From contig NZ_BDCK01000011.1 of the NCBI RefSeq assembly GCF_001613465.1, positions 109,673-173,672 on the forward strand: a DNA stretch of 64,000 nt. The letters are read 5' to 3'. A program made the position numbers and the translations under genes. The notes beneath the pieces are model-generated. The model saw only the letters and a program-made list of their open reading frames with translations, was not told the origin of the DNA and did not search any database. Of the stretch, positions 8,185 through 17,374 are shown piece after piece (the first letter of the stretch is position 1; the number at the start of each line of letters is the position of its first letter). This DNA is from Nocardia niwae NBRC 108934 = DSM 45340 (GTDB lineage: Bacteria > Actinomycetota > Actinomycetes > Mycobacteriales > Mycobacteriaceae).

Positions 8185-8913
8185 CTGTCCACCGAAGACC
8201 TTGTCGATGTCGGCGAGCGACCGTCGGCGGTACGCGGCGGCCGGATGGACGGCCGCAAGCGCCGGTGGCGGCAACACAAGATCGACCGCCGCGAGGAACT
8301 CGTCGACGGCACGCTGGCCGCCGTACGCGCTCGCGGCTCCAACGCGGGCATGGACGAGATCGCCGCTGAGATCGGCGTCTCCAAGACCGTGCTCTACCGT
8401 TACTTCTCCGACAAGAACGACTTGGTCCACGCGACCATGCAGCGGTTCATCGAGACCACGCTGATGCCGCGGGTGTACGGCGCGATCAGCCTGGATGCCG
8501 ACGAGTACCAGCTGGTCCGCTCCGCGCTGGCCGAGTACGTCGGGACGGTCGACGAGGATCCCGAGGTCTACCGGTTCATCATGGGCAACGGCTCGGCCGA
8601 CCAGTCCTCGCTCGCGGAGTTCGAGAAGCTCTTCGCCGAGGTGGTGTGCGCGGTCATCACCGAGCGCGCCAAGGATCGGGGCGTGGCGACCGAGGGCGCG
8701 GCGCTGGCGTCGTACGTGCTGGTCGGCGGCATCCAGCTGGCGACGCACTGGTGGACCACCAACAAGTCGCTGTCGCGCGAGGCCGTGATCGACTACCTCA
8801 CCATGCTCGCCTGGAGCGCGATCGAGGGCATGGCCCGCTCCGGCGGTTCGCCCGCGACGTTCAACGCGCAGCAGCACGTGCTGCCCGCTCCCGAGGCGCC
8901 CGGGCAAGACTGA
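8185..8913 (+). CDS. TetR family regulator, probable CTG start
   Basis: TetR/AcrR repressor. The helix-turn-helix spans KIDRREELVDGTLAAVRARGSNAGMDEIAAEIGVSKTVLYRYFSDKNDLV, followed by a ligand-binding helical domain with LVGGIQLATHWW. The first ATG (8245) has no ribosome-binding site, whereas the frame stays open upstream to CTG 8185, which has GAGGGAG six bases before it and adds the sensible N-terminus STEDLVDVGERPSAVRGG. Length is 242 residues from CTG, 222 from ATG. Homologous in position to Rv0472c. It precedes the UbiB-type gene by 220 bases. Confidence 0.82.
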   Translation: MSTEDLVDVGERPSAVRGGRMDGRKRRWRQHKIDRREELVDGTLAAVRARGSNAGMDEIAAEIGVSKTVLYRYFSDKNDLVHATMQRFIETTLMPRVYGAISLDADEYQLVRSALAEYVGTVDEDPEVYRFIMGNGSADQSSLAEFEKLFAEVVCAVITERAKDRGVATEGAALASYVLVGGIQLATHWWTTNKSLSREAVIDYLTMLAWSAIEGMARSGGSPATFNAQQHVLPAPEAPGQD

Positions 8914-9135
8914 ATCGGCCCATGGGGCCTGCCGCTAGCTGGACCGCTTGCAAAAGTTCACTGGCACTCTCGACTTTGTCGAAACCTTGGCTAGTCTGAA
9001 CCCGAGCGGTGCGCCGAGTGCGCTGCGTCACCGCCTGCGCCGTACTCGACGGCGGTCCACGCGGGACACCCCGGTGCCACGCGTCGCCGCCTGCGTGTCC
9101 GTCGCTACGACCGCGGCACCAACGGAGGTACCTCG

Positions 9136-10548
<1,413 letters not shown>

Positions 10549-10585
10549 CCGCCGAGCGGCGACACGACTCCCAGAACGGAAGACC

Positions 10586-11836
10586 ATGGCAGACACGCGG
10601 GAATACGACCTAGTCCTCTTCGGCGCGACCGGTTTCGTCGGCAAGCTGACCGCGCAGTACCTCCTCGCGGCCGCTCCGGAATCCGCCCGGATCGCGCTGG
10701 CGGGACGGTCGCTGGACAAGCTGACGTCGGTGCGTGACGATCTCGGCCCGACCGCCGCGGGCTGGGGCCTGGTGGTGGCCGACTCGACCGACCAGGCCGC
10801 GCTGGACGCGCTGGCGGCGCGCACCAAGGTCGTGGTCACCACCGTCGGCCCGTACCTGCGCTACGGGATGCCGCTGGTGGCGGCGTGCGCCAAGGCAGGC
10901 ACCCACTACGCCGACCTCACCGGTGAGCCGCTGTTCATCCGCGACGCCATCGACGCCTATCACGAACAAGCCGTCGCCACGGGTGCGAAGATCGTGAATT
11001 CCTGCGGCTACGACTCGATTCCGTCCGATCTGAGCGTGTACCGGCTCTACCGCCGCACGGTCGAGGACAACACCGGCGAACTCGTCGACACCACGCTGGT
11101 GGCATCGCTCAAGGGCGGCGTCAGCGGCGGCACCATCGATTCCGGCCGCGCCATGATGGAGGCGATCGCCGCCGACCCGGCCAAGGGCAAGGTGATGGCG
11201 CACCCGTACTCGCTGAGCCCGGACAAGACGATGGATCCCGACGTGGGCCGCCAGTCCGATCAGGCGCTGTCGCGGGCGAGTGCCATCGACCCGAGTCTGG
11301 ACGGGTGGGTGAGCACGTTCGTGATGGCCGCGCACAACACCAAGATCGTGCGCCGCACCAACGGGCTGCTCGGCTGGGTCTACGGCAAGAACTTCCGCTA
11401 CCGCGAAGTGATGAGCGCGGGCAAGTCGCGGGTGGCGCCGCTGGTGGCGGCGGGCATGGCGGGCGGCATCGTGGCGGGCATGACCGCCGGCGCGCTGCTG
11501 TCGCGGGCGGCCGCGGGCCGCAAGCTGCTGGACCGTGTGCTGCCCAAGCCGGGTACCGGGCCGAGTGAAGAGGCCCGCAAGAGCGGCTGGTTCTCCATGA
11601 AGACGTTCGCGCACACCACCTCCGGCGCGAAGTACGTGGCCACCTTCTCCGGCAGCGGCGACCCGGGTTACCAGGCCACCGCGGTGCTGCTCGGTGAGAG
11701 CGGCCTGTGCCTGGCGTTCGACACCGACAAGCAACCCGAGCTCGCTGGCATCCTCACCCCGGCAGCCGCGATGGGCGACGCGCTGACCGATCGGTTGCGC
11801 GCGGCGGGCATGACCATCACCGTCGACCGCGCCTGA
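10586..11836 (+). CDS. Saccharopine dehydrogenase-like / trans-acting enoyl reductase family protein
   Basis: A 416-residue Rossmann-fold protein. The N-terminus LVLFGATGFVGKLTAQYLL is the NAD(P)-binding loop, and VVTTVGPYLRYG and YADLTGEP are typical of the Rv2449c / Rv2953 family, whose Rv2953 member is a trans-acting enoyl reductase for phthiocerol and phenolphthiocerol synthesis. A hydrophobic patch (VAAGMAGGIVAGMTAGALL) near residue 290 may contact membrane. The substrate here is not known and no polyketide synthase lies nearby. Confidence 0.85.
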   Translation: MADTREYDLVLFGATGFVGKLTAQYLLAAAPESARIALAGRSLDKLTSVRDDLGPTAAGWGLVVADSTDQAALDALAARTKVVVTTVGPYLRYGMPLVAACAKAGTHYADLTGEPLFIRDAIDAYHEQAVATGAKIVNSCGYDSIPSDLSVYRLYRRTVEDNTGELVDTTLVASLKGGVSGGTIDSGRAMMEAIAADPAKGKVMAHPYSLSPDKTMDPDVGRQSDQALSRASAIDPSLDGWVSTFVMAAHNTKIVRRTNGLLGWVYGKNFRYREVMSAGKSRVAPLVAAGMAGGIVAGMTAGALLSRAAAGRKLLDRVLPKPGTGPSEEARKSGWFSMKTFAHTTSGAKYVATFSGSGDPGYQATAVLLGESGLCLAFDTDKQPELAGILTPAAAMGDALTDRLRAAGMTITVDRA

Positions 11837-11841
11837 CTCCG

Positions 11842-12474
11842 GTGAACCTCGCACGAAAGACGATGAACGCCCCCGCGCTCGCGGCGGTGTACGAGCGAGC
11901 CTGGCGGCCGACGCTGTTCTATCTCGCCAGCGGGCGGACGACCGCGTCCGACCGGCGCGACGCGGTCTCGACCCTGCGGCTCGGCGGCGCGCAGAAGGTG
12001 CTCGACATCGCTTGCGGGCCGGGTAATTTCACCAGATATCTGAGCGAAGCGCTGTCCGGCGACGGTTACGCGATCGGCTTGGACTACTCCGAGCCGATGC
12101 TGGCGCGCGCCGTCGCGGACAACGCCGGACCGCGCGTCGGATATCTGCGTGGTGACGCGCGCGTTCTCCCGTTCGCGGACGGAACCTTCGACGCCGTTTG
12201 TTGTTTCGGCGCGCTGTACCTCATTCCCGATCCGCTCGTCGCCGCCCGCGAGATGATCCGCGTCCTCGCTCCCGGTGGCCGCATCGCGATCACCACCAGT
12301 CACCGAGCCGCCAACCCGATCGGCGAAGTGAGCCGTGTGGTCGGCGGTTTGAGCGGCCTGCGGGTGTTCGGCACCCGGACTTTTCCCACCCTCTTCGCCG
12401 AGCAGGGGTTGGTGGAGATCGACCAGCGGGTCCATCGCCTGCTCCAGTACGTCAGCGCGACGAAACCCGCCTAG
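11842..12474 (+). CDS. Class I SAM-dependent methyltransferase
   Basis: A 210-residue methyltransferase. Motif I is VLDIACGPGNFTRYL, motif II GLDYSEPMLARA, the acidic LRGDARVLPFADGTFDAV is the Methyltransf_11 signature, and VLAPGGRIAITT follows. GTG 11842 keeps the conserved start LARKTMNAPALAAVYE; ATG 11863 is the alternative. It begins five bases after the enoyl reductase-like gene stop, so the two probably share a transcript and perhaps a lipid substrate, which is inference. Confidence 0.85.
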   Translation: MNLARKTMNAPALAAVYERAWRPTLFYLASGRTTASDRRDAVSTLRLGGAQKVLDIACGPGNFTRYLSEALSGDGYAIGLDYSEPMLARAVADNAGPRVGYLRGDARVLPFADGTFDAVCCFGALYLIPDPLVAAREMIRVLAPGGRIAITTSHRAANPIGEVSRVVGGLSGLRVFGTRTFPTLFAEQGLVEIDQRVHRLLQYVSATKPA

Positions 12475-12582
12475 CCTCGGCCTTCCCGGCCGTAACCGGC
12501 GGTGCTCGACCCCGTCATTTCGTCACCCTCGTCGGCGACGATCAGGGCGGGGACGGGGTTGCCTGCGCGGCCGCCGAGCACG

Positions 12583-12774
12583 TCAGGACGGCCGTGGACG
12601 CGAGCCGAGATCGACCATGCGGTGCAGGATGGCGGGAGCGAGGGCCAATTCGAATTCGGTTCCGCTGCTTTCGAAGACGAATGCGAGGTAGTCACCGCGA
12701 GGGACCGGGGCCAGCCGGACGGAGCACTGCTCCCCCACGATCACCCAGCCGCCGACGGTCAATCGATCGGACAT
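12583..12774 (-). CDS. Small 63-residue protein under GntR control
   Basis: A short gene starting at ATG 12774 with a good GGGAGGGG ribosome-binding site. The product (MSDRLTVGGWVIVGEQCSV and on) is beta-rich, without membrane segment or Cys cluster, and no family was recognised. A clear promoter (TTGACA at 12834-12839, 18-base spacer, CATAGT at 12810-12815 on this strand) overlaps a palindromic HutC-type operator, so expression is probably repressed by the GntR protein encoded immediately upstream. The regulatory context makes it a credible gene despite its size. Confidence 0.6.
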   Translation of the reverse strand: MSDRLTVGGWVIVGEQCSVRLAPVPRGDYLAFVFESSGTEFELALAPAILHRMVDLGSRPRPS

Positions 12775-12802
12775 CGCCCCTCCCACCCTTCGACACTTGC
12801 GA

Positions 12803-12839
12803 CAACTGGACTATGCCAGTTGCGGCAAATGGGTGTCAA
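12803..12839 (-). promoter_or_regulatory. Promoter with overlapping GntR/HutC-type operator
   Basis: CAACTGG-N6-CCAGTTG (12803-12822) is a perfect 7-bp inverted repeat closely resembling the ACTGG...CCAGT operator of DasR/HutC regulators. It covers the -10 element of a sigma70-like promoter whose -35 TTGACA overlaps the GntR stop codon. The arrangement predicts repression of the 63-residue gene by the neighbouring GntR protein. Confidence 0.65.
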
Positions 12840-13582
12840 CGGCGGAAATCGGTCGCTGAGCTGGCGAAATACTCTCGGTGCAAGATGGAAACGCCGGGCG
12901 GGTGAACGCTTTCGCGGTACTCCAGCGCGACACCGTCGACGTCGCGGCCGATGCGGTGCACGACCAGCACCGCCGCCGGGTGGGCGAGCGCGAGATGGCG
13001 GCATTCGTCCTCCCCGGCCAGCCGGGCGCCGACGCTCTCGCGCACGACCGCGGCTACGCGCCCGAGCGCGGCTTCCAGGTACCGCGAGGCTTCCCCGTGC
13101 AGCGGCTCGGACCCGAGTAACAGCGCAGCGGCCGAAACGAATTCGCCGGGATACCAGCAGGTGACCAGTCGCGCCGCTCCGGAATCGTCCTCACTGAGCA
13201 GCTTTCGGACGATCACCGCGCTCGAGGCGGGAAGGCCGAGCGCGTCGGTGACCTCCCGCGGGCCTTCCACCACCTCCGCTCGCAGTACGGTCACCGACCG
13301 GCCAACGGGCGAAGACGACTGGTATCGGGGCGCGCTCTCCCGCAGCAGGGCGGGCTGTTCGGCGACATAGGTGCCCGACCCCCGGCGGGACCTGACGATT
13401 CCCTGCTGCCGAAGGATGTTCAGCGCCTTGGCGGCGGTGGGCCGCGCCACCCTCCACTGCGCGGCGAGTTCTCGCTCGGACGGCACCTCGGCGCCAACGG
13501 CCAGCTCACCACGCTCGATCAGCTCCCGCAGATGCCCCGCGATCCGCAGGTATTTCGGGACCACGCCCTCGATTCCGGTCAC
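12836..13582 (-). CDS. GntR family regulator, HutC subfamily
   Basis: A 248-residue repressor: winged helix at about residues 8-75 (YLRIAGHLRELIERGELAVGAEVPSERELAAQWRVARPTAAKALNILRQQGIVRSRRGSGTYV) and a UTRA effector domain (PREVTDALGLPASSAVIVRKLL through the C-terminal HREYF). GTG 13582 with GGGGAAGG upstream replaces the longer open frame. It diverges from the ESX-associated cassette at 13766 and lies upstream of the 63-residue gene whose promoter carries its likely operator. The ligand is unknown; UTRA domains bind small metabolites. Confidence 0.9.
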   Translation of the reverse strand: MTGIEGVVPKYLRIAGHLRELIERGELAVGAEVPSERELAAQWRVARPTAAKALNILRQQGIVRSRRGSGTYVAEQPALLRESAPRYQSSSPVGRSVTVLRAEVVEGPREVTDALGLPASSAVIVRKLLSEDDSGAARLVTCWYPGEFVSAAALLLGSEPLHGEASRYLEAALGRVAAVVRESVGARLAGEDECRHLALAHPAAVLVVHRIGRDVDGVALEYRESVHPPGVSILHREYFASSATDFRR

Positions 13583-13765
13583 CGGTCGCCTTCCCCTGCG
13601 GACACCGCCCCTCGGACCGCTGGTCAGTGTAACAACGACGGAGGCGGCCGCCGAGGGACGAGCACAAGCCCGGACCCGACGCGGTCCGCCGCGCTGTACC
13701 GCCCGGTAAAGTGCGAGTCCGATACAGCGCGGTACGAACAGGACCGAGCGGAAGGGGGCTTCCAC

Positions 13766-14158
13766 GTGGCGGTACCCGATACCGGACAGAGGACGGCGCG
13801 AGAGCTGTACGCGGCGGCCATCGGCGTGGGCGGGGGCGAGCGGTTCGAGCTGGACACCGCCGTCGCGGAGAACCTCGCCGCCGCATGCGATCGACTGGTC
13901 GACGATCTACGCCGCGCGATGGCGGGCGAACACCTGATCACCGACGTGACCGGGTTTCCCGACCTGCCCACCGGCCACGGCCTCACCCGCGGATTCGCCG
14001 CGAAGGGACGCCAGTACCTGGACACCCTGGCCGCGTTCCAGGAAACGGCGCTGCTGTTCAAGGCCGCCTATCTCGCCGCGGCCAACCGGCTCGCCGACGC
14101 CGAGGCGGCGAACCAGGCAGCGCTGCGGCTGATCGCCGACTACCTGGAGCCCCGTTGA
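13766..14158 (+). CDS. ESX-associated small helical protein (PE/EspC-like)
   Basis: A 130-residue, almost all-helical protein starting at GTG. Two long helices (TAVAENLAAACDRLVDDLRRAM and the later LAAFQETALLFKAAYLAAANRLADAEAAN) are joined by a Gly/Pro-rich turn, the helical hairpin expected of type VII secretion substrates. No WxG or clear YxxxD signal was seen, so family assignment is weak. It is first of three genes ending in an EspG-like chaperone, which supports the ESX link. GGAAGGGGG lies upstream, though farther away than usual. Confidence 0.55.
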   Translation: MAVPDTGQRTARELYAAAIGVGGGERFELDTAVAENLAAACDRLVDDLRRAMAGEHLITDVTGFPDLPTGHGLTRGFAAKGRQYLDTLAAFQETALLFKAAYLAAANRLADAEAANQAALRLIADYLEPR

Positions 14159-14198
14159 GCACGCGGCCGCGCGCCGGAACCGACTGAGGGGACGACGG

Positions 14199-14861
14199 AT
14201 GGGAGACTCCGCGGCACGCGCCGCCGCCGACGGCATCCGGCGGGAGCTGGCCGGATTCTCCAGCGGGACAGCAGATCCCGCCTACGCGCCGGACCGGGAG
14301 CTGTTCGGCGCCTACACCCATCAGCAGATCTGGGATCTGGTGCACGAAACGCTCGACCCGGCGGCGCTGGGCCGGGTCGCCACGGCATGGCAGGCGAACG
14401 CCGCCGCGGTGGCCGAAGCGTTCCAAGTGTTCTCCGATGCCGCCAACCGAGAGTTTGCGCGCTGGTCCGGCCGCGCCGCGGATGCCGCGGTGGGGGCGAC
14501 CAGGCAGTTCGTCCGCGCGGGCGGGGACGTGCACGACGTGTGCCGGGCGGTCGCCCGGCTGATGGAGTTGAATAGCGATGCCGCGCAAACGGTCCGGGGC
14601 GCGATCGCGCCGCCGCAGCGATATCGGCCGCTGGCGGACCCGGCCGCCGAAGCGGTTTACGGTGGAAAACGTAGGATGGAACACGATAGTGCGGCGGCAG
14701 ACATCGAGGCGGATGTCCGGGACACGATGACGTACGTCTACACCCCGACGATGCCCGCCACCGGCGATCACGTTCCCCGATTCCCCCAGCCGCACGAAGG
14801 CGCCGCGGCCGACGGCGCACCCGGCGATCCGGATTCCGTCCGCGGAGGCGGCGCACGGTGA
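14199..14861 (+). CDS. PPE/WXG-like ESX-associated protein
   Basis: A 220-residue protein. The N-terminal two thirds are helical with ALGRVATAWQANAAAVAEAF and a FARWSGRAADAA turn that resembles the W-x-G helix-turn-helix of PPE and WXG100 proteins; the C-terminus is Pro/Ala-rich and probably disordered. It follows the PE/EspC-like gene and overlaps the EspG-like gene by four bases (GTGA), the usual order of effector followed by its chaperone. Function inferred from fold and neighbours. Confidence 0.6.
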   Translation: MGDSAARAAADGIRRELAGFSSGTADPAYAPDRELFGAYTHQQIWDLVHETLDPAALGRVATAWQANAAAVAEAFQVFSDAANREFARWSGRAADAAVGATRQFVRAGGDVHDVCRAVARLMELNSDAAQTVRGAIAPPQRYRPLADPAAEAVYGGKRRMEHDSAAADIEADVRDTMTYVYTPTMPATGDHVPRFPQPHEGAAADGAPGDPDSVRGGGAR

Positions 14862-15583
14862 AATGGGTGCTCAGCCCGGACGAATTCACGCATGTCTGGA
14901 CGAACGAAACGAGCCTGGACCGCAGGCCCTACCCGGTCAACATGGTCCCCTCGGCCACGGCGCGGACCGAGTCGGAATACCACGCCCTCCGTCTGCCGCA
15001 GCGCTTCGCCCGCCAGGCCGACCCCGATCTGGCCGCCGCGCTGATGCTCTGCGCGCGCAACGACGCAACCACCATCACCGTCTCCGGCGAACGCGCGGCG
15101 CTCGCCCGCAACGGAAGCGGCCCGGAGGCCGAGCAGATCCTCGCCTTCGCCGCGGTGGTGCACAACCACGCGGGCATCCTGGTCGCCACGCCCGACCGGG
15201 TGACCGTGCAGATGTGCCATGCCCGCGCTGTGGGCGAACGCCTGGTGCAGATCATCGGGTCGGCGCGGCCGGGCAGGCTCGCCCCGATGCGCGAGCCGCA
15301 GGACGCCGTGCTGAGTCCGGACCGCACCGAGCCGTTCGTCACCAATGGTCATCGCGGGGCGGCGAAATTCCGCCAGACTCTGCGCAAGCCGGTGGACGGG
15401 CGCGGCTTCATCACCGTCACGGTGGAACCCGAGAACCCGATGTCCCCGCCCACCCGCCACCGCACCTGGCTGGACTTCACCGGCGACGGCCGCTACCTGC
15501 TGACCACCGCGCACGATCTCGTCCTCACCCCCGTGTCGGACGAGGAGTTCGCCACCCAATTCCTGCGGCTGGCGCAAGTGTGA
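14858..15583 (+). CDS. ESX secretion-associated protein, EspG family
   Basis: A 241-residue EspG-type chaperone. The N-terminus (WVLSPDEFTHVWTNETSLDRRPYPV), the mid-domain AAVVHNHAGILVATPDRVTVQ and the C-terminal FTGDGRYLLT fit the EspG family, which binds the PPE member of PE-PPE heterodimers in the cytosol and delivers them to an ESX system. No ESX core gene (EccC, MycP) lies in the window, so this is an orphan substrate cassette that would use an ESX system elsewhere. Starts at GTG overlapping the preceding stop. Confidence 0.8.
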   Translation: MKWVLSPDEFTHVWTNETSLDRRPYPVNMVPSATARTESEYHALRLPQRFARQADPDLAAALMLCARNDATTITVSGERAALARNGSGPEAEQILAFAAVVHNHAGILVATPDRVTVQMCHARAVGERLVQIIGSARPGRLAPMREPQDAVLSPDRTEPFVTNGHRGAAKFRQTLRKPVDGRGFITVTVEPENPMSPPTRHRTWLDFTGDGRYLLTTAHDLVLTPVSDEEFATQFLRLAQV

Positions 15584-15617
15584 CCAGGCGCAACCGCCGC
15601 GTGGGTAGGTTGAGACC

Positions 15618-16466
15618 ATGCCCGAACAGTGGACGATGTGCCCTACCGAAGCCATGAAAGCCGATGGCCTGCGCGTGGCGGAACTGGACACCTCCGGGAC
15701 ACCGGGGTTCTCCGGCGGCAAGAGAGCAGGACTCGCGCTGCTCGCCGAACGCAGCCAGGTGCTGTCGGATCTGCAGGAGAAGCTGTACGCCAACGGCCGC
15801 TCCGGCGGCGACCGGCGCAACGTGCTGCTGATCCTGCAGGGCATGGACACCGCGGGCAAGGGTGGCATCGTCCGGCACGTCATCGGCTCCGTCGACCCGC
15901 AGGGCGTCGACCACGCCGCCTTCGGCGTGCCGACACAGGAGGAGAGACGCCATCACTATCTGTGGCGCATCCGCAAGGCGCTGCCGCGCGCGGGGCAGCT
16001 CGGGGTGTTCGATCGCTCGCACTACGAGGACGTGCTCGTCGTGCGCGTGCACAACCTGGTGCCGCCCACGGTGTGGGAGCCGCGCTACGACGAGATCAAC
16101 GCGTTCGAGCGGGAATTGGTGGACGAGGGCACCACGCTGGTGAAGGTGGCCATGTTCGTCTCGCTCGACGAACAGAAGAAGCGGCTCGCCGAGCGGCTGG
16201 AACGGACGGACAAATACTGGAAGTTCAACCCGGCCGACATCGATGAGCGCGCGTACTGGCCGGCCTATCAGGAGGCGTACCAGGCGATGCTGGACCGCAC
16301 GTCCACCGAGTACGCGCCCTGGTACGTCGTGCCCGCCGACCGCAAGTGGTTCTCCCGGCTCGCGGTGACCGAACTGCTGATCGCGGCTCTCGAGCGGCTG
16401 GACCTCGACTGGCCCGGGCCGACGTTCGACGTCGAGGCGCAGAAGAAGCGCCTGGCCCGGGCCTAG
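15618..16466 (+). CDS. ppk2: Polyphosphate kinase 2 family protein
   Basis: A 282-residue PPK2-family phosphotransferase. The Walker A motif is QGMDTAGKGG and the lid and Walker B region are FDRSHYEDVLVVRVHNLV; the WKFNPADIDERAYWPAYQEAYQAM segment is diagnostic for PPK2. These enzymes use polyphosphate to phosphorylate nucleotides, or the reverse. The class (NDP- or NMP-directed) cannot be set safely by eye. It converges with the oxidoreductase at 16477, only 10 bases away. Confidence 0.9.
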   Translation: MPEQWTMCPTEAMKADGLRVAELDTSGTPGFSGGKRAGLALLAERSQVLSDLQEKLYANGRSGGDRRNVLLILQGMDTAGKGGIVRHVIGSVDPQGVDHAAFGVPTQEERRHHYLWRIRKALPRAGQLGVFDRSHYEDVLVVRVHNLVPPTVWEPRYDEINAFERELVDEGTTLVKVAMFVSLDEQKKRLAERLERTDKYWKFNPADIDERAYWPAYQEAYQAMLDRTSTEYAPWYVVPADRKWFSRLAVTELLIAALERLDLDWPGPTFDVEAQKKRLARA

Positions 16467-16476
16467 GGCGTCGTCC

Positions 16477-17340
16477 TCAGGCAACCAAGGGCCGGACTTC
16501 CTCGGCGACGAACCGGAGGAAAGCGGCGGCGTCCGGGTCGTCGGCGGTGGTCTGGAGGACGACGGTGTCGGCGCCCGCTTCGGCCAGCATGGTCACGGCC
16601 TCGGCGATCGCGTGCGCGTCACCCGCCACGCCCGCCTTCGGCGCGTGCGCCGGGGTGCGTTCGGCTGCCAGGCGCGCCTCGGCATCCGGGCCGGTGACCG
16701 CCAGCAGGTTCGCCACTACGCGGTGGACGTCGGTGCGCCCGGACGCGGCACGCCCCTCGTCGATCAGCGTCCGCGCGGCGCGGACGCCGTCGGCGTCGGT
16801 GATCGAATCCAGCAGCGTGCCGTCGGCGTGCTCGCCCGACAGCCGGATCGAGCGCGGGCCGCGCGCACCCGCGTAGACCTTCGGCGGCGTCGCGGGCGGC
16901 CAGTCCAGTGCGACGGCGTCGAGCCGCACGTAGCGGCCCGAGACGGTGACCCGCTCACCGGCCAGGAGCGCGCGCAGCGCGGTCACATGCTCGCTCAGCA
17001 AGGTCACCGGCGACTCGACGCGGGCGCCGACCTGCGCCATCCAGCTCTGCACGCCGTGTCCCACTCCGAGAAGGAACCGGTCCGGGAACAGCCGGTGCAG
17101 GGTCGCCGCCTCCATCGCGGTGAGCGCGACGTTGCGCAGCGGGACCGGTAACAGCCCGACCCCGACGCGCACCCGTTCGGTCCAGGCGAGTGCGGCCGCC
17201 GCGCTGGCGATCCCGCTCTCCAGGAAGCAGTCCTCCCACAGCCACAGCTCCTCCAAGCCCGTGGCCTCGGCCACTCGGGCGGCCTCGCGCAGTAGTTCGG
17301 GCGGATTTTGCGGGCGGAATACAGCGCCGAGAACAGTCAT
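16477..17340 (-). CDS. LLM class (F420-dependent) oxidoreductase
   Basis: A 287-residue luciferase-like TIM-barrel. LWLWEDCFLESG, VRVGVGLLPVPLRNVALTAMEAATL and LGVGHGVQSWMAQVG are typical strands and loops of actinobacterial F420-dependent LLM enzymes, and KVYAGARGPRSIRLSGEHADG forms the phosphate-binding region. Cofactor use (F420 rather than FMN) is inferred from the phylum. Substrate unknown; downstream of the carboxylesterase by 34 bases on the same strand, so possibly co-transcribed. Confidence 0.85.
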   Translation of the reverse strand: MTVLGAVFRPQNPPELLREAARVAEATGLEELWLWEDCFLESGIASAAAALAWTERVRVGVGLLPVPLRNVALTAMEAATLHRLFPDRFLLGVGHGVQSWMAQVGARVESPVTLLSEHVTALRALLAGERVTVSGRYVRLDAVALDWPPATPPKVYAGARGPRSIRLSGEHADGTLLDSITDADGVRAARTLIDEGRAASGRTDVHRVVANLLAVTGPDAEARLAAERTPAHAPKAGVAGDAHAIAEAVTMLAEAGADTVVLQTTADDPDAAAFLRFVAEEVRPLVA

Positions 17341-17374
17341 CCCACTATTCCTACCGGCTGCGGCCAGCGGATGC

